From positions 1-6,457 of the forward strand of contig CANROQ010000058.1 of the NCBI GenBank assembly GCA_947632295.1: 6,457 nucleotides of DNA. The letters are read 5' to 3'. This document shows positions 1 to 5,544 of this stretch, piece after piece (the first letter of the stretch is position 1; each line of letters opens with the position of its first letter). The position numbers and the translations under genes are program-made. Source of the stretch: an uncultured Bacilli bacterium (GTDB lineage: Bacteria; Bacillota_I; Bacilli_A; RF39; UBA660). The notes under the pieces were generated by a model. It was given only the letters and a program-made list of their open reading frames with translations. It had not been told where the DNA came from and ran no database searches.

Positions 1-29
1 ATTTGTTAATAGAGGAAAGTAAAAGTAGT

Positions 30-35
30 GGTGAT
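30..35 (+). promoter_or_regulatory. Ribosome binding site favouring the rbgA ATG start
   Basis: GGTGAT lies four bases before ATG 40. It matches the 3' half of the ideal AGGAGGTGATCC site, which naturally sits close to the start codon. The competing site AGAGG at 11-15 is 12 bases from GTG 28, which is rather far. This favours ATG 40 but does not prove it. Confidence 0.5.
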
Positions 36-39
36 AAAA

Positions 40-927
40 ATGAATGAAAATGAAAAGTTTCAAAAAACCGTAATCAACTGGTACCCAGGTCATATGGCCA
101 AAACTAAACGATTAATACTTGAAAGTATAGATTTAATCGATATTGTATATGAGGTTGTAGATGCACGAATACCTTATTCTTCAATTGTTCAAGAAGTAGA
201 TAGTTTAGTTAAAAATAAACCTAGAATAATTATTATGACAAAAAGTGATTTATGCGATAAAATTGAAACTAACAAGTGGATAAAAAAATATGAAGAACAA
301 GGTCAAAAAGTTATTTTAATGGATTTAGAACATGGTTTTGATATCAAAAAAATAATAAATGTTACTAATGAAATTATGTCATCAATAAATGAGAAACGTT
401 TAAATAAAGGCTTAATAAAAAGAAGAACACGTGTCTTAATTTTAGGTATTCCAAATGTAGGTAAATCAACATTAATAAATCGTTTAGTTGGTCGCAAAGC
501 CGTAAATGTTGGAAATACACCAGGCATTACTAAAAATTTAAATTGGATTCGCATTAATGATGAACTAGAATTATTAGATACGCCAGGTATTTTATGGCCA
601 AAATTAGAACAAAATAAAGTGGCTTATAATCTAGCTAGTCTAACAGCCATTAAAGAAGAAATTTTACCACTTTTTCAAGTAGTAGAATATATTTTAAAAA
701 CACTATACACATATTATCCACAAATATTGAAAGAACGTTATGGATTAGAACAGATTGATAGTGATGATATAACTAATACTTTAGATATTATTGGTAAAAG
801 ACGTGGTTGTTTAATTAAGGGCGGAGAGATTGATTATGATAAGGTATATGCTGTGATTTTAAATGATATAAAAAGTGGTAATATAAAAGGAATAACATTT
901 GATCGATATGATGAATACCAAAGATAA
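40..927 (+). CDS. rbgA: Ribosome biogenesis GTPase RbgA (YlqF)
   Basis: Circularly permuted GTPase that acts late in 50S subunit assembly in the cytoplasm. The G motifs appear in permuted order: G4 TKSD at residues 67-70 (a variant of NKxD), then G1 GIPNVGKST at 136-144, G2-type NTPGIT at 159-164, and G3 DTPG at 180-183 followed by ILWPK. The N-terminal WYPGHM (14-19) carries the histidine equivalent to catalytic His9 of the B. subtilis protein. DARIP is at 41-45. The last 80 or so residues match the family's C-terminal RNA-binding helical domain (ERYGL, then KRRGCLIKGGEIDYDK). The length, 295 residues, is normal. I chose ATG at 40 because GGTGAT at 30-35 pairs well with the 16S rRNA tail at short spacing. 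GTG at 28, served by AGAGG at 11-15, is the alternative and adds four residues. The 3' end overlaps mrnC. The family call is very secure. Confidence 0.95.
   Translation: MNENEKFQKTVINWYPGHMAKTKRLILESIDLIDIVYEVVDARIPYSSIVQEVDSLVKNKPRIIIMTKSDLCDKIETNKWIKKYEEQGQKVILMDLEHGFDIKKIINVTNEIMSSINEKRLNKGLIKRRTRVLILGIPNVGKSTLINRLVGRKAVNVGNTPGITKNLNWIRINDELELLDTPGILWPKLEQNKVAYNLASLTAIKEEILPLFQVVEYILKTLYTYYPQILKERYGLEQIDSDDITNTLDIIGKRRGCLIKGGEIDYDKVYAVILNDIKSGNIKGITFDRYDEYQR
886..892 (+). promoter_or_regulatory. Ribosome binding site supporting TTG start of mrnC
   Basis: AAAGGAA inside the rbgA coding sequence ends six bases before TTG 899 (eight bases from the last G). From ATG 908 the distance is 17 bases and from ATG 911 it is 20, both too long. 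No other purine-rich site lies nearer to those ATGs. Confidence 0.5.
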
Positions 928-1291
928 AAATGTTTTGACATTAGCCTATCTTGGTGATGCTATTTACGAGGTATATATTCGCAAATTTTTAATAAATCAA
1001 GGTATTACCAAAGTTAATAATTTACAAAAACAGGCTATTTTGTATGTTAGTGCTAAAGCACAAGCAAAAATTATTACTACTTTAATCGACGATAATTTTT
1101 TTAATGAAATAGAATTAGAAATTATTTATCGTGCACGTAATCATAAATCGCGTATTCCTAAAAATACGGATATTATTACGTATAAATATGCTACTAGCCT
1201 AGAAGCAGTTATCGGCTATTTATATTTAGAAAATAATATTGAAAGACTTAATTTATTAATGGAGAAAATATTGAATGATAAAAAGAATTAG
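899..1291 (+). CDS. mrnC: Mini-ribonuclease III (Mini-III)
   Basis: Dimeric RNase III-type endonuclease without a double-stranded-RNA-binding domain. In Bacillus it trims both ends of 23S rRNA precursor in 50S particles. The protein is a single RNase III domain of about 130 residues. AYLGDAIYEVYIR (16-28) holds the first acidic catalytic residues (D20, E24). RARNHKSRIPKNTD (78-91) is the family's signature loop, and SLEAVIGYLYLE (100-111) supplies the second acidic site (E102). The loop between KS and PKN seems one residue shorter than in B. subtilis as I remember it. The chosen start is TTG 899, inside the rbgA end, because AAAGGAA at 886-892 is correctly spaced for it. ATG 908 or 911 would be usual codons but lie too far from that site. 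The gene overlaps rbgA by 29 bases and the DUF1287 gene by 17, so translation is probably coupled. Confidence 0.93.
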   Translation: MIDMMNTKDKNVLTLAYLGDAIYEVYIRKFLINQGITKVNNLQKQAILYVSAKAQAKIITTLIDDNFFNEIELEIIYRARNHKSRIPKNTDIITYKYATSLEAVIGYLYLENNIERLNLLMEKILNDKKN

Positions 1292-1934
1292 TATTTTATT
1301 TATAATTGTCATGATTATTGGTATTATTTTTATAAAATTTTTGTATAGGCCAAAAGTTTATTCGGCAAGTGATTTTGATATTGAAACTATAACATCACCT
1401 AATGATTATGATAAAGACGGTATCGATGATTATACCGATATTATGCTAGGTGCTAGAATGGATGCATTAAATAAGCCTAAATATAAAAGTGCATATTATG
1501 CTGGTGGCTATCCTCCCGATAGTGAAGGAGTATGTACTGATGTAATTTGGCGTGCATTTAAAAATGCTGGTTATAATTTAAAAGATATGATTGATTTAGA
1601 TATTAAAAATAATCCTAATGATTATCCTGGATTAGATGGAGTGCCAGATTCTAATATCGATTTTCGACGAGTTAGAAATTTAAAGGTATTTTTTGATAAA
1701 TATGCTACTAGCTTAACGTTAGATTTAAAACAAATTTCTGCTTGGCAACCAGGTGATATTGTAATTTTTGGCTCATCTTATACACATATTGGAATTATTT
1801 CTAATAAGAGGAATAAAGATGGAATTCCTTACTTAATTCATAATGCTGGTCAATTTAATCGTGAAGAGGATGCATTAGAAAAATGGAATAAAAAAAGTGG
1901 CATAGTTGGTCACTACAGATATGAGGGAGAATAA
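1275..1934 (+). CDS. Membrane-anchored DUF1287 family protein (putative papain/NlpC-like cysteine hydrolase)
   Basis: The first 23 or so residues form a signal anchor (MIKR followed by a run of I, L, F and V), so the domain should face outside the membrane. The DUF1287 signature is clear: GYPPDSEGVCTDVIWRAF (78-95) with candidate nucleophile C87, PDSNIDFRRVRNLKVFF (124-140), WQPGDIVIF (157-165), THIGIIS (170-176) with candidate H171, LIHNAGQ (187-193), and GHYRY near the end. The Cys-then-His order and the GDIV segment resemble papain-like NlpC/P60 hydrolases, so a cell-wall or peptide substrate is plausible, but the reaction is not established. Residues 44-55 (DYDKDGIDDYTD) look like a DxDxDG calcium loop. 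GGAG at 1261-1264 precedes ATG 1275. The start overlaps mrnC by 17 bases, and rlmB follows after two bases. The family call is firm; the function is inference. Confidence 0.88.
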   Translation: MIKRISILFIIVMIIGIIFIKFLYRPKVYSASDFDIETITSPNDYDKDGIDDYTDIMLGARMDALNKPKYKSAYYAGGYPPDSEGVCTDVIWRAFKNAGYNLKDMIDLDIKNNPNDYPGLDGVPDSNIDFRRVRNLKVFFDKYATSLTLDLKQISAWQPGDIVIFGSSYTHIGIISNKRNKDGIPYLIHNAGQFNREEDALEKWNKKSGIVGHYRYEGE

Positions 1935-1936
1935 TT

Positions 1937-2632
1937 ATGTATGTATTTGGAAAAAATGTAGCAATAGAGGTTATAAGAAAAAAAGAAAAAATACAAAAAG
2001 CGTATATTTGGGACCATTTTAATGACAAAAATTTAATTTTTGCCTTACAAAAATCGAATATTTGCATAAAATTTTGTACAAAAATGGAATTAGACAAACT
2101 TGTAAAAGGAAATCATCAGGGTATAATACTAAGTATTCCCGATTACGAATATCATGATGTTTCTGAGATGATTGACGAGTCTGATGCTTTAATTGTCATT
2201 TTAGATCATCTAGAAGATCCCCATAATTTAGGAGCGATAATTAGAACATGCGAAGCAGCTGGTGTAAGTGGTATAATTATTCCTAAAGATCGTTCTGTTT
2301 TAGTCAATTCAACTGTTATGAAAGTTAGTGCTGGTGCTTTAGAAAATGTTAAAGTTGCCTGTGTAACCAATTTGAACAACACGATTAAATATTTAAAGGA
2401 CAATAATTTTTGGATTGTGGGCACTGATATGGAAGGTACATCTTATGATGAAATAGATTATCGTGGAAAAATCGCAATCGTTATCGGTAATGAGGGTAGT
2501 GGTATGAGTAAATTAGTAAGAGAATCTTGCGATTTTATTGCTAGTATTCCAATGCGTGGTGTTATTAATAGTTTAAACGCATCGGTTGCAACGGGAATTA
2601 TTGTATATGAGGCAGTAAAAGTTAGAAAGTAG
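1937..2632 (+). CDS. rlmB: 23S rRNA (guanosine-2'-O)-methyltransferase RlmB, SPOUT/TrmH family
   Basis: AdoMet-dependent 2'-O-methyltransferase of the trefoil-knot SpoU group. RlmB methylates a guanosine of the 23S rRNA peptidyl-transferase region (G2251 in E. coli). Residues 1 to about 70 form the short L30e-like RNA-binding domain, including FGKNVAIEVI and NHQGIIL. All three catalytic motifs are present: LDHLEDPHNLGAIIRTCEAAG (89-109, with N97 and R103), IVIGNEGSGM (181-190, with E186), and IPMRGVINSLNASVATG (204-220, with N214). The length of 231 residues is normal. GAGGGAGA at 1923-1930, overlapping the end of the preceding gene, is a strong ribosome binding site for ATG 1937. Related TrmH-group tRNA methylases share these motifs, but the location next to mrnC and sigH supports RlmB. 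The rae1 gene that follows it in Bacillus is absent. Confidence 0.92.
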   Translation: MYVFGKNVAIEVIRKKEKIQKAYIWDHFNDKNLIFALQKSNICIKFCTKMELDKLVKGNHQGIILSIPDYEYHDVSEMIDESDALIVILDHLEDPHNLGAIIRTCEAAGVSGIIIPKDRSVLVNSTVMKVSAGALENVKVACVTNLNNTIKYLKDNNFWIVGTDMEGTSYDEIDYRGKIAIVIGNEGSGMSKLVRESCDFIASIPMRGVINSLNASVATGIIVYEAVKVRK

Positions 2633-2638
2633 GTTTTT

Positions 2639-3247
2639 ATGAATTATCATGATTACAATGATTTTGAATTATTGTCATATATTGCTGAAAATAATGAAGA
2701 GGCTAATGAAATAATATTTCAAAAATATGAACCGTTAATTAGTTCATTTGCAAGTAAAATGTATCGTTATTGTAAAAATAGTGGACTTGAATTAAATGAT
2801 TTGATACAAGAAGGCCGCTTAGGTTTAAATTTGGCGATAAATAATTACAATTATACAAAAAATACGAAATTTTATACTTATGCAAAAATGTGCATTGAAA
2901 GAAATATTATCACGTTAGCGGTTCAATCTAAAAGACTTAAGCATAGATGTCTAAATGAATCGATACCGTTAGAAGTTCCAGAAGCTGAAAAATATAAAAT
3001 TAATAGTTTTGTCGCTGATAAACGTCATAATCCAGAACAACAGGTTTTGGATTATGAAATTGAAAAAGAGATGACTGATAAAATAAAAAATGTTTTAACT
3101 GATTTTGAGGCTAAAGTTTTTGAACTTAAATTAGCATCTTTCACTTATAGGGAAATTGCGGGAATTTTAGATAAAGATTTGAAATCGATCGATAATGCTA
3201 TGCAAAGAATTAGAATTAAGGCTAGGGAGCAATTAAAAACAGCATAA
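2639..3247 (+). CDS. sigH: RNA polymerase sigma factor, SigH-like (sigma-70 family)
   Basis: Alternative sigma factor that directs RNA polymerase to its own promoter set. In Bacillus SigH serves the transition phase, competence and early sporulation. The sigma-70 region 2 spans about 26-95, with LNDLIQEGRLGLNLAI (52-67) contacting core polymerase and FYTYAKMCIERNIIT (78-92) over the -10-binding helix. Region 4 spans about 150-198 and ends in a helix-turn-helix (TYREIAGIL ... SIDNAMQRIRIKAR). There is no region 1.1 or region 3. The length, 202 residues, is slightly under the Bacillus protein (about 218). QSKRLKHRCLNESIPLE after region 2 is typical of the SigH branch rather than ECF factors. 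The position after mrnC-rlmB matches the Bacillus order minus rae1. AGG at 2631-2633 overlaps the rlmB stop and precedes ATG 2639. The SigH identity is well supported; whether the host sporulates cannot be told from here. Confidence 0.85.
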   Translation: MNYHDYNDFELLSYIAENNEEANEIIFQKYEPLISSFASKMYRYCKNSGLELNDLIQEGRLGLNLAINNYNYTKNTKFYTYAKMCIERNIITLAVQSKRLKHRCLNESIPLEVPEAEKYKINSFVADKRHNPEQQVLDYEIEKEMTDKIKNVLTDFEAKVFELKLASFTYREIAGILDKDLKSIDNAMQRIRIKAREQLKTA

Positions 3248-3252
3248 TTTTT

Positions 3253-3281
3253 TTCAATTTCTGAGCATTTTGTCATATATT
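3253..3281 (+). promoter_or_regulatory. Possible weak promoter upstream of ylbD
   Basis: TATATT at 3276-3281 matches five of six bases of the -10 consensus. A poor -35 candidate, TTCAAT at 3253-3258, stands 17 bases upstream. This is in the 49-base gap between sigH and ylbD, the longest gap in the left half. The region is so AT-rich that such matches arise easily by chance. Confidence 0.25.
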
Positions 3282-3286
3282 ATATT

Positions 3287-3292
3287 AGGTGG
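3287..3292 (+). promoter_or_regulatory. Ribosome binding site fixing the ylbD start
   Basis: AGGTGG sits four bases before ATG 3297. An in-frame TTG at 3270 would add nine residues that include this site (translated as LGG), but it has no purine-rich sequence upstream. ATG 3297 is therefore preferred. Confidence 0.6.
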
Positions 3293-3296
3293 TTAT

Positions 3297-3668
3297 ATGT
3301 CTAAGATAGATGAATTTAAAAATTTTGTAAAAGAAAATCCTCGCTTAATTAAATATGTTAGAAATAACGAAATGACTTGGCAAAAATTTTATGAAATTTA
3401 TGACCTATATGGTAATAGTGAAGATGCTTGGAAAGATTTTTTGAAAGTTGAAACAGTCGAGGCCGTAGCTGCAGCCTCTGCTAGTCAAACAACATCAGCA
3501 GTTAGTGATTTTATGTCTTGGATAAAAGGAATAGATTTAGACAGTGTTAGGGAAGGCGTTAATAGTCTTCAGCGAGTTATTGGAGTTATGCAAGATTTCG
3601 GTAGTTCCAATAAGACAAAAACTGAAGAATATAAACCTAGACCTTTATACAAACATTTTGAAGATTAA
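3297..3668 (+). CDS. ylbD: YlbD family protein
   Basis: Small cytoplasmic protein of 123 residues. I recognise it as YlbD-like (the family is annotated as a putative spore coat protein in Bacillus) from its N-terminal half, FKNFVKENPRLIKYVR (7-22), WQKFYEIYDLYG (28-39), and DAWKDF (43-48), and from its place before ylbE and rsmD. Residues 52-70 are rich in Ala, Ser and Thr and may be a flexible linker. Residues 80-101 (a stretch like DLDSVREGVNSLQRVIGVMQ) would form an amphipathic helix. The tail from about 103 is charged and probably disordered. There is no signal peptide or membrane segment. The true function is unknown. The coat-protein label comes from Bacillus and may not apply here. The stop codon overlaps the ylbE start in a TAATG junction, so the two are likely made together. 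Confidence 0.8.
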   Translation: MSKIDEFKNFVKENPRLIKYVRNNEMTWQKFYEIYDLYGNSEDAWKDFLKVETVEAVAAASASQTTSAVSDFMSWIKGIDLDSVREGVNSLQRVIGVMQDFGSSNKTKTEEYKPRPLYKHFED

Positions 3669-3889
3669 TGACGTTAGATATTCAATTTAAAATTAAAAAT
3701 AATCCTTATTATCAAAGATATATAAGAGAAAATTCAATATGGTATAAAATATTGACACGAAATCCCGAATTATTTGGAGAATTCGAAGAAAAAGTTAAAG
3801 AAACATATAAATTAAGACCAAGTGATCGAATTGAAAAAATGTTTAATACAATTGAAATGATTCAATCAGTAATTGGTTCATTAAAGTAG
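3668..3889 (+). CDS. ylbE: YlbE-like family protein
   Basis: Protein of 73 residues with no known biochemical role. The N-terminal part, NNPYYQRYIRENSIWYKILTR with NPELFGEFE after it (11-40), matches the YlbE-like family. The C-terminal part (54-73) is a predicted amphipathic helix ending in MIQSVIGSLK. It is cytoplasmic by composition, with no signal or membrane segment. ATG 3668 shares one base with the ylbD stop (TAATG). No strong separate ribosome binding site is visible, so translation by re-initiation after ylbD is likely. The rsmD gene begins eight bases after the stop. The assignment rests on sequence pattern plus order; ylbF and ylbG, which follow in Bacillus, are missing here. Confidence 0.8.
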   Translation: MTLDIQFKIKNNPYYQRYIRENSIWYKILTRNPELFGEFEEKVKETYKLRPSDRIEKMFNTIEMIQSVIGSLK

Positions 3890-3897
3890 GAAGAGAT

Positions 3898-4434
3898 ATG
3901 AGAGTAATAAGTGGAAAATATAAAGGATTAAATTTAGATGGCTTTAATATTATTGGAACTAGACCAACTATGGATCGTGTTAAAGAATCAATGTTTGCGA
4001 TGATTCAAGGTAATTTAAAAAACAGTATTTGTTTAGATTTATTTGCGGGTAGTGGTTCATTAGGTATTGAGGCTTTAAGCAATGGAGCCAAGTTTTGTTA
4101 TTTTGTTGATAATAATGAAGAAATTTATAAGATTTTAAAAAATAATTTAAGTAAGTTAAAAGATAATAATTATCAGTTATTTTTTAAAAATTATAAACAA
4201 GCGTTAAAACTTTTTAAAGAACAAGATATTAAATTTGATTTAATAATATTAGATCCGCCATATAAATTAAATTTAATTAACGATATATTAGTTTATATTG
4301 ATGAAAATAATTTATTAAATGATAATGGTATTATTATGTGTGAATATGAAATAGAAGAAGTTAAAAACGATAATTTTGTTTTATTAAAGCATAAAAAATA
4401 TGGTTCAAAATTTGTTAGTATTTATAATAAATAA
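3898..4434 (+). CDS. rsmD: 16S rRNA (guanine(966)-N(2))-methyltransferase RsmD
   Basis: Class I AdoMet-dependent methyltransferase that modifies G966 (E. coli numbering) of 16S rRNA in the small subunit. The diagnostic elements are in order: MRVISGKYKGLNL (1-13), TRPTMDRVKESMF (21-33) for RNA and substrate contact, LDLFAGSGSLGIEAL (46-60) as AdoMet motif I, FVDNN (69-73) as the acidic end of beta 2, and LIILDPPY (115-122) with the catalytic DPPY. The length of 178 residues is normal. The ribosome binding site AGGAAGAG (3888-3895) overlaps the ylbE stop. In Bacillus the next gene is usually coaD; here a terminator follows at once and coaD is absent. The call is secure. Confidence 0.95.
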   Translation: MRVISGKYKGLNLDGFNIIGTRPTMDRVKESMFAMIQGNLKNSICLDLFAGSGSLGIEALSNGAKFCYFVDNNEEIYKILKNNLSKLKDNNYQLFFKNYKQALKLFKEQDIKFDLIILDPPYKLNLINDILVYIDENNLLNDNGIIMCEYEIEEVKNDNFVLLKHKKYGSKFVSIYNK

Positions 4435-4460
4435 AGTGATAGATTTTTGTCACTTTTTTT
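4433..4460 (+). terminator. Intrinsic terminator after rsmD
   Basis: AAAGTGA (4433-4439) pairs perfectly with TCACTTT (4450-4456). Three more pairs inside (U-G, A-U, G-U) can extend the stem to about ten pairs around a four-base loop at 4443-4446. The 3' arm runs straight into a T tract, giving seven Ts at 4454-4460. The stem starts within the rsmD TAA stop, so termination would directly end the left operon. It is AU-rich apart from two G-C pairs, so the efficiency is uncertain. Confidence 0.8.
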
Positions 4461-4468
4461 GTTATAAT
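4460..4468 (+). promoter_or_regulatory. Extended -10 promoter for the apbE operon
   Basis: TGTTATAAT contains a perfect -10 hexamer (TATAAT, 4463-4468) preceded by the TGn extension at 4460-4462. The -35 position at 17-base spacing (TAGATT, 4440-4445) is poor and lies in the terminator stem. TTGTCA at 4447-4452 looks like a -35 but is only ten bases away. An extended -10 can work without a good -35. The predicted transcription start is near 4475, about ten bases before the apbE ATG. Confidence 0.6.
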
Positions 4469-4485
4469 GATTATGGTGAAAAAAT

Positions 4486-5544
4486 ATGACAAAAAAAAGA
4501 AAATTTAAAAAGGGTGTTATTCCAAAATTATTAATTTTATTGATTATCTTTATTGTTATTATTTTAGGAGTTGTTTTTGTTATTAGAAAAATAAATAGTT
4601 TAAAATTAAAAGAATTTACTAAAACCCTTAATTATATGGATACGGTAATTGATATTAAGCTTTATAGTAATAATGAAAATCAGGCTAATACAATTATCGG
4701 TGAAATCGAAAAAATTTATAAACATTATCATGAATTAACTGATAGATATAATTCTTATGAAGGTATTAATAATGTTTATACTATTAATCATACAAATGAT
4801 GCTAGTAAATTGAAAATAGATCAAGATCTTTATAATATTTTGGATTATAGTGTTAATTGGTATTATAAAAGTAATGGCTTATTTAATATCAATATTGGTC
4901 TACTTACTGATTTATGGAAGGGATATCGTGATAAAAAAGAAGGTATTCCAACCGATGAAGAATTATTTAAAATCGCCGGTTTAGATATTAAAAGAGTAGT
5001 TTTGTATGATGATAATACTATTTTGACTGGTGATGTTAATCTTGATTTAGGTGGTATTGCTAAAGGTTATGCTACTGAAGTTGTTCATCATTATTTACAA
5101 AGTATTAATTTCGACCATTATTTAATTAATGTAGGTGGAACTGTACTAGCTGGTGTTAATTCCGATGGTGGTAAATATACGGTAGGAATTCAAGATCCAG
5201 ATAATGCTAATGGTATTATAAAAGATGGTAAAAAAGAATTAAAATTAAATCTTTCAAATTGTATTGTAACTAGTAGTGGTGGCTATGAACGTTTTTATGA
5301 GTATGATGGCCAAAGGTATCATCATATAATTGATCCAAATACTAAAATGCCTGCTAATTATATGAAAAGCGTTTCCGTTATTACAAATGACGCTATGCTA
5401 GGTGACGCTTTATCGACAACTTTGTTTTTAATGAGCGTTGAAGATGGTCAAGAATACATCAAACAATTTCCTTCGGTTGAGGCTATTTGGTATACTAATG
5501 ATAACAAAGTAGTTAAATCTTCAGGAATTAAAAAGTATGAATAA
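4486..5544 (+). CDS. apbE: FAD:protein FMN transferase (ApbE family), membrane-anchored
   Basis: Mg2+-dependent enzyme that moves FMN from FAD onto Thr/Ser of exported flavoproteins. Residues 12-34 form one membrane helix after a basic start (TKKRKFKK), so the catalytic domain lies outside the cell. It lacks the lipobox Cys common in ApbE proteins. Motifs in order: YMDTVIDIKLY (50-60), FNINIGLLTDLW (133-144), LDLGGIAKGYATE (186-198), INVGGTVLAG (214-223), VGIQDP (233-238), SSGGYERF (263-270), HHIIDP (279-284), and MLGDALSTTLFLM (304-316) with the D307 and T311 area that binds metal. The length, 352 residues, is normal. GGTGA at 4475-4479 precedes ATG 4486. The gene overlaps the NusG-domain-II gene by eight bases. 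No flavinylation target is in the window. The family call is very secure; the target is unknown. Confidence 0.93.
   Translation: MTKKRKFKKGVIPKLLILLIIFIVIILGVVFVIRKINSLKLKEFTKTLNYMDTVIDIKLYSNNENQANTIIGEIEKIYKHYHELTDRYNSYEGINNVYTINHTNDASKLKIDQDLYNILDYSVNWYYKSNGLFNINIGLLTDLWKGYRDKKEGIPTDEELFKIAGLDIKRVVLYDDNTILTGDVNLDLGGIAKGYATEVVHHYLQSINFDHYLINVGGTVLAGVNSDGGKYTVGIQDPDNANGIIKDGKKELKLNLSNCIVTSSGGYERFYEYDGQRYHHIIDPNTKMPANYMKSVSVITNDAMLGDALSTTLFLMSVEDGQEYIKQFPSVEAIWYTNDNKVVKSSGIKKYE

Noticed and set aside
1..22. Possible tail of an upstream gene (open to a TAA at 20-22)
   Set aside because: Only six codons are visible and they match no known C-terminus, so it cannot be told from random sequence.
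303..554. Reverse-strand open frame of 83 codons across rbgA
   Set aside because: It is opposite the conserved GTPase motifs of rbgA, has no ribosome binding site and resembles no family; a shadow of the real gene.
1855..2097. Reverse-strand open frame of 80 codons across the DUF1287/rlmB junction
   Set aside because: It lies opposite two well-supported genes. Its Phe/Ile-rich product reflects the AT-rich antisense strand only.
2206..2424. Reverse-strand open frame of 72 codons inside rlmB
   Set aside because: It is antisense to the catalytic motif region of rlmB, with no start signal or recognisable domain.
3225..3254. T tract after sigH as a terminator
   Set aside because: Seven Ts at 3248-3254 follow the sigH stop, but only a three-pair GCT/AGC stem can be drawn upstream, too weak for an intrinsic terminator.
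4447..4452. TTGTCA as the -35 element for apbE
   Set aside because: It lies only ten bases from TATAAT. At 17-18 bases the matching -10 would be ATTATG or TTATGG, which are poor. It is better explained as part of the terminator stem.
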